DNA from: an uncultured Bacteroidota bacterium
GTDB taxonomy: Bacteria > Bacteroidota > Bacteroidia > Flavobacteriales > Flavobacteriaceae
Length of the DNA: 64,000 nt
Assembly (NCBI GenBank): GCA_902559035.1
Contig: CACEGG010000003.1
Coordinates: forward strand, 62,001-126,000
Direction: 5' to 3'
In this document: in pieces, positions 30,026 through 38,043 of the stretch
How positions within the stretch are numbered: position 1 is the first letter of the stretch
Layout: every line of letters starts with the position of its first letter
Notes under the pieces: generated by a model
The model's input: only the letters and a program-made list of their open reading frames with translations
Told to the model about the DNA's origin: nothing
Databases searched by the model: none
Translations under genes and position numbers: made by a program

Positions 30026-31905
30026 TGCTTTATATTATATACTTTGGTATACCATTTTTGAAAACAATAAAATGACCAGACTCGAAATGTATTATCCACT
30101 TTAGCATCAATATGATTTTGGACTAAAGGAACTATATAGTCTATTCTAAAAAGACTCTGCACATTCAAAAAATCTATATCAATATAATCTCTCAATTCGT
30201 TCTTTAAATTTGTTCTTAACCAATCTCCTACAGGGACAGTAAATCCCATTTTTGATTTTTCTAAAAATTTGTCAGGAAAATACTCTTGAAACGCTTGCTT
30301 TAGTATATACTTTTTATTCCAGCCTTTAATTAAATAATCATCAGGTAAGCTATTTGTGAAATGCCATATTTTTTTATTAAGAAAAGGAGATCTACATTCA
30401 ATAGAAGCATACATACTTGCTCGATCAACCTTAACTAGCATATCACCCTCCAACGAAATATTTTTATCTAGATTTCTAAAGTCATTGATTGAAGACATCT
30501 TTTTATTCATAAAAAATGAGTCTAGAACATTAACATCATCAAACAAAAGCTCTTTTAATTCTCCACTTTTAAAAGCTAACGAAATGATATTTTTATAAAA
30601 ATCATTATTATAATTTACAGATTCCAACAATTTTCTAAGTTTATAGCGTTTTCCTCTTTTATCTTCTCTACTTATTGTAAGTAATTTTATATACTTTAAA
30701 AAATTGCTGTGTATACTCTTAGGAATAGTCTTAGTATAAATACTATTAATTTTACCCATGTAATGTTTGTTATATCCACCAAAAACTTCGTCACCTCCAT
30801 CACCAGTCAAAGCGACTTTTACATGACTACTAGTTAATTTAGAGACTAAATATGTTGGTAAAGCCGATGAATCAGCAAAAGGTTCATCATAGTTTAAAAT
30901 TACATTTTCTAAATCTTCTTCTAATGATTTTGAATTCACTATAAATTCATGATGCTTACTATTAATAGCCTTAGCTACTAACCTAGATTTTTCCGTTTCA
31001 TCAAAAGATTTTTTATCGAATCCTAATGAAAATGTATCAATTGGATTCTCGTTAGTTTTAGATAAGCATAAGGAAACAATTGACGAGTCAACACCACCTG
31101 ATAAAAAAGTACCAATAGGAACGTCAGAAATTGATCTAGAAGATACAGATTCCGTTACCAGATCATGAGTAATTTTTTTTGCTTTTTTAAAACTAATATT
31201 ACTAGTTTTTTGAGGAACTGATTTGGATATTTCATTCTCTTTGATGTCTAGAGTGTCAATATCTAACTCAAGATAATGATTAGAAAGGAGTTTCTTAACA
31301 CCATCATAGATTGAATAAGGCGCAGGAATATATGTTAACTGAAAATAAAGTGATAAAGCCTCTTTATTAATTTTTGGCTTAGACTCAAAATTAAGCATTA
31401 AGGACTTTAATTCTGATCCCCAAATTATTTTTTCCATCTGTTTAGAATAGTACAATGGTTTCTCTCCGAAGAAATCTCTAGCAATAAACACCTTTCCGAT
31501 GTTTTTATCAAGTATAGAAAAAGCAAACATTCCATCTAACTTTGAAAAAGATTCAACACCATATATTTCGTACATCTTTAAAATAACTTCTGTATCAGAT
31601 TTTGTATTGAATTCTGTATTATGATTAGTTTCTAATTCTATTTTTAGAGATTGATAGTTATAAATTTCACCATTAAAAACTAATATTAAGTTTCCATCAT
31701 CTGAAATCACGGGCTGTTTACCATTATCTATATCTATAATAGATAGACGTCGCATTCCAAGACTAATCTTCTTACCATTAATTATATCATTATAATAACC
31801 TTCATCATCTGGACCCCGATGAATTATTTCATTGTTCATCTTATTTATATTTTTGTTTAAATCAATTTCTAAAGATTTAGAAATTATTCCATTAATTCCA
31901 CACAT
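30022..31905 (-). CDS. asnB: Asparagine-synthetase-like glutamine amidotransferase
   Basis: The 627-aa protein has an N-terminal class II glutaminase domain with the nucleophile Cys2 (MCGINGIIS) and RGPDDEG, and a C-terminal synthetase domain with the ATP-binding SGGVDSS (269-275). It could make asparagine. Its place between glycosyltransferases and the presence of UDP-GalNAcA genes (49504-51776) make a second role likely: amidation of a uronic acid, as reported for WbpS-type proteins in O-antigen loci (inference). It lies 3 bases downstream of the GT2 gene and overlaps the GT4 gene by 4 bases. All key glutaminase and ATP-site residues appear intact. Confidence 0.9.
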   Translation of the reverse strand: MCGINGIISKSLEIDLNKNINKMNNEIIHRGPDDEGYYNDIINGKKISLGMRRLSIIDIDNGKQPVISDDGNLILVFNGEIYNYQSLKIELETNHNTEFNTKSDTEVILKMYEIYGVESFSKLDGMFAFSILDKNIGKVFIARDFFGEKPLYYSKQMEKIIWGSELKSLMLNFESKPKINKEALSLYFQLTYIPAPYSIYDGVKKLLSNHYLELDIDTLDIKENEISKSVPQKTSNISFKKAKKITHDLVTESVSSRSISDVPIGTFLSGGVDSSIVSLCLSKTNENPIDTFSLGFDKKSFDETEKSRLVAKAINSKHHEFIVNSKSLEEDLENVILNYDEPFADSSALPTYLVSKLTSSHVKVALTGDGGDEVFGGYNKHYMGKINSIYTKTIPKSIHSNFLKYIKLLTISREDKRGKRYKLRKLLESVNYNNDFYKNIISLAFKSGELKELLFDDVNVLDSFFMNKKMSSINDFRNLDKNISLEGDMLVKVDRASMYASIECRSPFLNKKIWHFTNSLPDDYLIKGWNKKYILKQAFQEYFPDKFLEKSKMGFTVPVGDWLRTNLKNELRDYIDIDFLNVQSLFRIDYIVPLVQNHIDAKVDNTFRVWSFYCFQKWYTKVYNIKQ

Positions 31906-31908
31906 TTA

Positions 31909-32643
31909 TTATATGATTAGTTTTCTAAGTAAATAAGCTATTTTTGGGAATAATTTAATTTTAGAATGGTTTAAACCAACTTTTAAGGTTTCTATCATTG
32001 CTAAATTTTTATTTGAATCAGCAAATCCCCCCATTAATCTTTTAACAAGAATATCTTCTGTAAAGCCAAAAGTCATTTTAGAGTTTATACACCTATATAA
32101 AAAATCATAATCACCTGAAACTCTATATTTATCATTAAACCTTCCAACTTTATCATATACTTTCTTTCGAATGAAGCAAGCGGGATGATTAACTGGCATT
32201 AAAAATGGAAAAAGATTTAGGTTTTTATTTTTTGAAATATTTTGTTTCCCGTTGTCATAAAAATTTAAAGATTTTCCACAAAATATATCTATAGCAGTAT
32301 TATTAGTAAAAAAAGTTGAGACCAATTCGATAGTATTATTTAAATACCAATCATCACTATTTAAAATAAAAATATATTCAGAATTTTTACTAACCATTTT
32401 TAAACCCATATTCCATGCTTCATATATTCCTCCTTTTGTTGTTTGTTTTTTCAATAAAAAATTCACTCCCAACTCTTTAAATTTTATTTTAACTTTTGAT
32501 AAATATTCAAGTGTGCCATCATCAGAACCACCATCTACAAAAATATACTGAATGGGTAAATGTTTTTGAATTAAAATTGATTCAACAGTTTTATCAATTG
32601 TTTTAATTGAATTTAGACAAGCTGTAATTAATGTGTATTTCAT
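31909..32643 (-). CDS. GT2-family glycosyltransferase
   Basis: The 244-aa GT-A enzyme has ITACLNSIKTIDKTVESIL, IFVDGGSDDGTLEYL, MGLKMVSKNSEYIFILNSDDWYL (metal-binding DD) and VSGDYDFLYRC. It resembles WcaA/PGL-type transferases that use nucleotide sugars in repeat-unit assembly. It overlaps the next GT2 gene by 4 bases. The sugar donor cannot be predicted. Confidence 0.9.
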   Translation of the reverse strand: MKYTLITACLNSIKTIDKTVESILIQKHLPIQYIFVDGGSDDGTLEYLSKVKIKFKELGVNFLLKKQTTKGGIYEAWNMGLKMVSKNSEYIFILNSDDWYLNNTIELVSTFFTNNTAIDIFCGKSLNFYDNGKQNISKNKNLNLFPFLMPVNHPACFIRKKVYDKVGRFNDKYRVSGDYDFLYRCINSKMTFGFTEDILVKRLMGGFADSNKNLAMIETLKVGLNHSKIKLFPKIAYLLRKLII

Positions 32644-33458
32644 AAATTCCTATTAATTTTTTTTAGCAAAATTTTAATGAAGAACTTTGAAAGAAGAAAA
32701 TTTATAGAAAAAAAAATATTTATAACTGATAAGTGTTTAATTGCAAAAAGAAATTTATTATTTAAAATTCTTCTGTATGTTATGGAAGAATTAGAAGCAG
32801 AAAGAGATCCAATATGAGCAATTTTATAATTGTAAGACACTTTATTTGTATAACCCATTTTTTTTATTCTATAACACATATCTACCTCCTCTACATATGC
32901 TGGGTAGAAATGTGGGTCAAATAGAAAAGATTTTTTAAATAAACTAGTCCTTACAAAAACTGCAGCTCCTAACACATATCCTACTTCTTTAACTTTATTT
33001 ATTTTTTTATAATTTTCACCCCTTTTTAAATAATCCATATCTAAAGTAATTAAGTTTATTTTTCCTCCAGCTGATTGAATAATATTTCTATCATAATTTT
33101 CAACAACAACAGGACCAATAGACCCTATAGTTTTATCATTTTCCATTTCTACAATTAATGGGGAAATAAAATCTTCAAGCACTATTACATCATCATTTAA
33201 AAGTAGAACATAATCACAACCATCCTTGAGTGCATGTTCAAAACCAAGATTATTCCCGGCAGAAAAACCAAGGTTTGAGTTAGATAAAATTAAATTGATT
33301 TCAGGATAATGTTTTTTTATTAAATCAACAGATCTGTCTTTAGAATTATTATCAACCACATAAATATTTGGGTTCTTATAGAATTTAAATATTGAATCTA
33401 AGCAATTAATTATTCTATCTTCTGAATTCCATGAAAGTATTATAATTCCTAATTTCAT
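32640..33458 (-). CDS. GT2-family glycosyltransferase (rhamnosyltransferase-like)
   Basis: The 272-aa GT-A enzyme has IILSWNSEDRIINCLDSIF, YVVDNNSKDRSVDLI, SAGNNLGFEHAL, VLLLNDDVIVLEDF (the metal-binding DxD-type site reads NDD) and PAYVEEVDMCYRIKKMGY. That pattern is typical of WbbL/RfbF-type rhamnosyl or related transferases; the dTDP-rhamnose genes are in the same locus, but the match is only suggestive. A hydrophobic C-terminus (~245-265) may hold it at the membrane. It overlaps the genes on both sides by 4 bases. Confidence 0.9.
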   Translation of the reverse strand: MKLGIIILSWNSEDRIINCLDSIFKFYKNPNIYVVDNNSKDRSVDLIKKHYPEINLILSNSNLGFSAGNNLGFEHALKDGCDYVLLLNDDVIVLEDFISPLIVEMENDKTIGSIGPVVVENYDRNIIQSAGGKINLITLDMDYLKRGENYKKINKVKEVGYVLGAAVFVRTSLFKKSFLFDPHFYPAYVEEVDMCYRIKKMGYTNKVSYNYKIAHIGSLSASNSSITYRRILNNKFLFAIKHLSVINIFFSINFLLSKFFIKILLKKINRNL

Positions 33459-34597
33459 TTATTTATAAATATGTTTTTATTACATAAGCTAAACATCAAA
33501 ATAAAAATTGGTGCTGTTAATATCGGATTTGTGAACGTCGCCAATACCAGCGATAACAAAACATAAGAGTCAATTTTACTAGAATTTTTAATTATTCTAA
33601 ACATCAAAATAAAAATAAAAGCAAAAAAAATAAAACCATATTTTCTCATGATATCTAGAGGTGCAATTTCAATAGCATAAACATATTCAGCTATGAAATC
33701 TAAAAATATTGGGGTTCCAGAGCCCATACCAAAAAGGAAAATATATATATTATCTCGATATAAGTCTATGATTGTATTTATCTGGTCTAGCCTTGTTGAA
33801 ACTGTGAACTCAGAAATATTTTGAAGATTAAAAAAATGAATAAAAATATTAGGCACAAAAATGTTGATTACATATAAGATCATGCATGCAAAAAGAATTA
33901 TTAGAAAAATATTTTTAATTAAATCTTTAAAATTTTTATTTCTTAGAAAAAATAATAATGAAAAAATTAATGCTATTGAAATTGCTCCTCTTGATAAAGA
34001 AAGTACAATTGATATTAAAATAATAAGAGATTTTACATAGTTTTTTTTGAATAAAAAATAAATATATGCAGCGGGTAAAAATAAAGTAAATTGAAAGTAA
34101 ATTTTAGGCACAATTATCATTGATGATGACCTAATACCCTCATACGTGTCATAATTACTTGAAAACAATACCAATATATTAGTTATTGATTTTACAGGAT
34201 AAATATTTGAAAAAACATTTCCAAAAATGATAAGTGTAGATGAATAAAGTAAAACATTCATTAAAAAATTTAACATTTTATTAGAATCTACATAATCAAC
34301 TAAAAATGAGCATATAATTAGAGTAATAATAGCTAGATTATATTGTAGTGCAAATTGAATACTCCCATCATTTATAATTGTAGTAATCAAACTTAAACAA
34401 AAGAAAAACATAAGAAATCCAAAAAAAAGTATTTGATTTCTGGATAATTTTATTTGTTGAAAATTCAATAAAACAGATGAAATTAATACAATAAATGAAA
34501 CATATTTTAAGCCAATAAATCCTGAATAATCTAATATGTTACTTATTATAAAAAAACAAGTAGATAATTCTAATATTTTAAAATTGCTTAATGTCAA
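33455..34597 (-). CDS. Wzy-like O-antigen/capsule repeat-unit polymerase (first glycan set)
   Basis: The 380-aa integral membrane protein has about ten hydrophobic helices and a larger periplasmic loop (~130-170, NIYPVKSITNILVLFSSNYD). Other features such as SLSRGAISIALIFSLLFFL and the loop FGMGSGTPIFLDFIAEY resemble Wzy_C/O-antigen polymerases. No other gene of this first set is a polymerase candidate. The start is TTG at 34597, placed directly after the in-frame TGA of the preceding gene; the next methionine comes more than 60 residues later. Very AT-rich. Confidence 0.75.
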   Translation of the reverse strand: MTLSNFKILELSTCFFIISNILDYSGFIGLKYVSFIVLISSVLLNFQQIKLSRNQILFFGFLMFFFCLSLITTIINDGSIQFALQYNLAIITLIICSFLVDYVDSNKMLNFLMNVLLYSSTLIIFGNVFSNIYPVKSITNILVLFSSNYDTYEGIRSSSMIIVPKIYFQFTLFLPAAYIYFLFKKNYVKSLIILISIVLSLSRGAISIALIFSLLFFLRNKNFKDLIKNIFLIILFACMILYVINIFVPNIFIHFFNLQNISEFTVSTRLDQINTIIDLYRDNIYIFLFGMGSGTPIFLDFIAEYVYAIEIAPLDIMRKYGFIFFAFIFILMFRIIKNSSKIDSYVLLSLVLATFTNPILTAPIFILMFSLCNKNIFINK

Positions 34598-36121
34598 TCA
34601 GTTAGTTTTATATAAGTTTTTTAAATTATTATTAATCATAAGTAACAATGATTTTTTAATGTAATTATGTGATTCTTCGATTCTATTATATTTTGATATA
34701 TGTGAGAAGAAATATTTTAAATCATTGTTTTCACCCAAGTTTAAAGTGTAACAATCAAGATGCGCTTTTTTTCTATCTATACCATAATCATCAAAAAATA
34801 AATAAAGTAGTTTACTGGCTAATAGTTGCTCATCTTTACTTGGTTTAACCATCTTTTCAATATTTCTTAGCATTTTATGATACTCTTCTAAGTTATTAGC
34901 CTTATTAACAAAACTAAAATTTCCATATGGCGGAGATGAGGCAATGATTACGGGAATACCGTGAAAAGCATACTCCATGCCAGATGTTCCACCACAGGTT
35001 ATCATATAATCAACTGAATTTAATAGCGACTTGGAATTTAATTGATTTGAAACCAATTTTACATTAGATAAATTGTGATTTTCTAATAATGTTTTTAAAT
35101 AACCCTTCTCTTTGTATAACTCTGCACTTGGATGCTCTTTTATTAAAATATTTAAATCATTATTTCTATTTAATATATTAAGTGTATCGATTAACCAATG
35201 TTCATAATCTTGATAAAAAACAGAGGGGTATGCGTGAGGAGCATCACAAAAAATATGAGGTAAAACTAATACAATTTTTGAATTTATATCCAAATTATAA
35301 TCTGTGATTATTCTTTGTCTACTTAATATTTCTTTGGAGTTTGAAAATGCTCTTTTTGCATCATGTTGATTTTGCTTACCAGAGAATCTCTTTTTAGCAA
35401 AATCAAGTGCTTCTTGATTATAAATTTTACTTCTAAAAATTTTAGAAATATATTTTTCGTCAGGTGTTCTACAATGGTACTCATAATCTTTTTGTGTTTC
35501 ATATAAATGAAGAGTTAAAAGGTTTATATCAAACCCAGTATACATTTTTAAATCATAAAATCTAGCTAATTCGAAAACGATTCCCTCCACATAGACATTA
35601 TCTAAAGTGAGTAATGATTTAATATTATGTTTAATGATCAGATCATCAATTAGATAAAAATAATAAAGGCAGAGTGCAATTTCTAGCCTGTTTATAATAC
35701 TTAATTTTTTTATCGTAGGGATTTTATTTTTTATTAAAATGTAATCATATATATGCTTACCAATGTAAACATTCTTAATACTATAATTTTCTAATGTGAT
35801 TCCATCTTTAATCTTAAAAAGTTCAATAAATATTTTTGGGGTGAAATAAAAAAAATTCTTAAGTATTTGTTTTATATGATTTAAATAAAAATCTAGATTA
35901 AAGGAATCTGATAGTTTATTTATATTAGAATTAGGTTTAAAAAAAGGTACATAAACTGTATTCAGTGATTCTATTTCTGCAATAGCTTTGGCAAACTTTA
36001 AAAGAATGGTGTTAAAAATAAAATTATTAGTTACTGATACAATTAATAATCCCTCTGAAAAATTATTGTTTCTATAAAAATTTTTATTTTTTTTAAAAAA
36101 ATTATTTAATTCTTTTTTCAT
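34598..36121 (-). CDS. Capsule-polysaccharide-synthesis-like protein, possible nonulosonic acid transferase
   Basis: The 507-aa cytoplasmic-looking protein has no clear membrane helices. The C-terminal half resembles the Capsule_synth/KpsC-KpsS group of GT-B transferases: VLVLPHIFCDAPHAYPSVF, LNILIKEHPSAELYKEKGY, and DYMITCGGTSGMEYAFHGIPVIIAS. KpsS/KpsC enzymes transfer Kdo, an acidic 2-keto sugar, so transfer of the Pse-like acid made by this locus is a reasonable guess (inference). The gene overlaps the Wzx start by 20 bases. N-terminal region (1-270) has no recognised domain. One of the most AT-rich genes in the window. Confidence 0.6.
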   Translation of the reverse strand: MKKELNNFFKKNKNFYRNNNFSEGLLIVSVTNNFIFNTILLKFAKAIAEIESLNTVYVPFFKPNSNINKLSDSFNLDFYLNHIKQILKNFFYFTPKIFIELFKIKDGITLENYSIKNVYIGKHIYDYILIKNKIPTIKKLSIINRLEIALCLYYFYLIDDLIIKHNIKSLLTLDNVYVEGIVFELARFYDLKMYTGFDINLLTLHLYETQKDYEYHCRTPDEKYISKIFRSKIYNQEALDFAKKRFSGKQNQHDAKRAFSNSKEILSRQRIITDYNLDINSKIVLVLPHIFCDAPHAYPSVFYQDYEHWLIDTLNILNRNNDLNILIKEHPSAELYKEKGYLKTLLENHNLSNVKLVSNQLNSKSLLNSVDYMITCGGTSGMEYAFHGIPVIIASSPPYGNFSFVNKANNLEEYHKMLRNIEKMVKPSKDEQLLASKLLYLFFDDYGIDRKKAHLDCYTLNLGENNDLKYFFSHISKYNRIEESHNYIKKSLLLMINNNLKNLYKTN

Positions 36122-37379
36122 TTTTATTTATAAAATATAACCAAGGCATATTTTCAGTTCTTAAAGTTAAAACAAAAGCAAAAAATCCGCCTGTAAAGAA
36201 GGATATAAAAGTAGCTAAAGCGGCTCCGTTAACACCAATCTCTTTAATAAAATAAAAATTTAATACTACATTTAGAATTGCACTTACAATTAGTGTATAA
36301 GCATAGTAACTTGTTAAATTTTTATTTATTAGGTAACAATTAAAAATTTTCCATAATCCATCAAAAAAATATGCAAAAGAGACCAATACAATTATTGCCC
36401 AAGAAAATTGATAGGAGTCATCAACTATAAAAATATCAAATAAAAAAGGAGATATCATTATTATAGATATTGTCATTAAAAATAAAATTAGTATTAACCA
36501 ATAAGTATATCTTATGATTTTAACTTTAGATTCGTTGTTGTTTTTAGCAATCTCCTTGTAGAAAAATGGGGACCAAGCCCTAAGTATTCCAACCTGTATC
36601 ATCATAACTATGATCCCAAATTTATAATTTACAGCATAAATACCTGTAGCACTTATATCTATTAAATCTGAAATCATAAATTTATCCAATGCCTCAATAA
36701 CCCAACCTCCTATGTGGGTTAATATTAGGGGAGAACCTAAGAATAAAATCATTTTGACTTTATTAAATGGATTTATAATCCCAATTTTGCTCTTATATAA
36801 CATGAAAATTGTTAAAAGAAAAAATATTGTGGATGCAAATAAAATTCCATAAACTACTGATTCCCATCCGTAATTTTTGTATTCTAAAAAGTAATAAGAG
36901 ATTAATAAAGAAGATAAAGAAAATCCTACTACAAATAATGCGTATGAAATTGCTTTACCTTCGATTTGAAATAAAGTAGTTTGAATTGCAGTTATTGACT
37001 GAATTAATGAGGTTAAAATACCAATTAAAATAACAATTAATGGAATTGAATATCTCTGAAAAATAATATCCTGTAGATTAGGAAAAAAAAGTACTGCAAA
37101 CAAAGTTACAGATCCAATTACTAAAGAAATAAAAATAGCATTATGTATAAAGATTTTTAATTCTTTTTTTGTCCACTTAAAATAATTTCCAAAAATTAAT
37201 GTATTAGATCCAAAAATAAACAAGCCCTGTAATAAAGCTATAGATGATCTATATAATTCAAGTGTTCCAAATTGATCTGCACTTAAGAATGATGTCAATA
37301 TAGGTAGAAACAGAAATGATAATCCCCCGTTTATTACGGAAACAAGTATATAAATTACTGTGTTTTTAAATATTTTCAA
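36102..37379 (-). CDS. Wzx-like flippase / polysaccharide transporter (first glycan set)
   Basis: The 425-aa membrane protein has about 12 helices and the MATE/Wzx opening VSVINGGLSFLFLPILTSFLS. It moves the undecaprenyl-linked repeat unit across the inner membrane. Typical family elements include LEYKNYGWESVVYGILF and the last helical pair GVNGAALATFISFFTGGFFAF. The start is TTG at 37379, placed right after the in-frame TAG of the LicD-like gene; no ATG exists near the N-terminus. It overlaps the next gene by 20 bases. Confidence 0.9.
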   Translation of the reverse strand: MKIFKNTVIYILVSVINGGLSFLFLPILTSFLSADQFGTLELYRSSIALLQGLFIFGSNTLIFGNYFKWTKKELKIFIHNAIFISLVIGSVTLFAVLFFPNLQDIIFQRYSIPLIVILIGILTSLIQSITAIQTTLFQIEGKAISYALFVVGFSLSSLLISYYFLEYKNYGWESVVYGILFASTIFFLLTIFMLYKSKIGIINPFNKVKMILFLGSPLILTHIGGWVIEALDKFMISDLIDISATGIYAVNYKFGIIVMMIQVGILRAWSPFFYKEIAKNNNESKVKIIRYTYWLILILFLMTISIIMISPFLFDIFIVDDSYQFSWAIIVLVSFAYFFDGLWKIFNCYLINKNLTSYYAYTLIVSAILNVVLNFYFIKEIGVNGAALATFISFFTGGFFAFVLTLRTENMPWLYFINKNEKRIK

Positions 37380-38042
37380 CTAAACTATTTTTTTTCTAAC
37401 AATTTTAAATTTCCAAAGTATTTTAAAAAAAACTCTAAATAAGTTAAAATCAATTCTCAAATCATTTGCATTACTAATCCAAAACGAATACTTTTTTGGT
37501 TTTTCCCAGTTTTTTCCATAAAGTGATTCAAAATATTTAATATGATTTTTTGGTAATTGGATATTGATATTATTAAATTTTATTTCTTTAAATTCATCAT
37601 ACAATGCCTTACTATGAACTCTTTTTAAAAAAATTGTTTCTGGAATATCATTTATATATCCATCAAAGTGGTTATACCAAATACAAAAATCAATTGAATG
37701 GTATGGTTTTTTAACAAACACTAATTGAATATATCTTTCATTTTTTTTTAATTGTCTATATATCCTGTAATCATTTTTAAGCATTTGATTCGTTAAATAT
37801 TCCAGGTCTTTTTCTGTTGGATTTATTAAATCAATATCAATATCTGTATCCCAATCAATCAATTTATTATCTCTTAAAATACCTAAAGCTGTGCCGCAGC
37901 TAAAGAAATATTTTGTTTTTAGTCTATGATTTAAAATTGATATAACTTTTTTTAATTCTTTAAAAGTATTTTCTCTGTTTTTCAAGGGAACAGAAAGATC
38001 AATAGTTTCAGGTAATTTATACCAATTATCGTAGTAGATCAT
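37380..38042 (-). CDS. LicD-like phosphotransferase (nucleotidyltransferase fold)
   Basis: The 220-aa protein has the LicD/fukutin-type core: YFFSCGTALGILRDNKLIDWDTDIDIDLIN (residues ~45-74), with DTDID as the metal-binding acidic motif, a second acidic site near SIDFCIWYNHFDG, and the ending LPKNHIKYFESLYGKNWEKP, similar to the vPxxYxxxLxxxYG pattern. LicD enzymes move a phospho-amino-alcohol, such as phosphocholine, from a CDP carrier to a glycan. It follows the CDP-precursor fusion gene with one base between, so the two probably act in one decoration step. Acceptor and donor are unproven. Confidence 0.75.
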   Translation of the reverse strand: MIYYDNWYKLPETIDLSVPLKNRENTFKELKKVISILNHRLKTKYFFSCGTALGILRDNKLIDWDTDIDIDLINPTEKDLEYLTNQMLKNDYRIYRQLKKNERYIQLVFVKKPYHSIDFCIWYNHFDGYINDIPETIFLKRVHSKALYDEFKEIKFNNINIQLPKNHIKYFESLYGKNWEKPKKYSFWISNANDLRIDFNLFRVFFKILWKFKIVRKKIV

Positions 38043-38043
38043 A

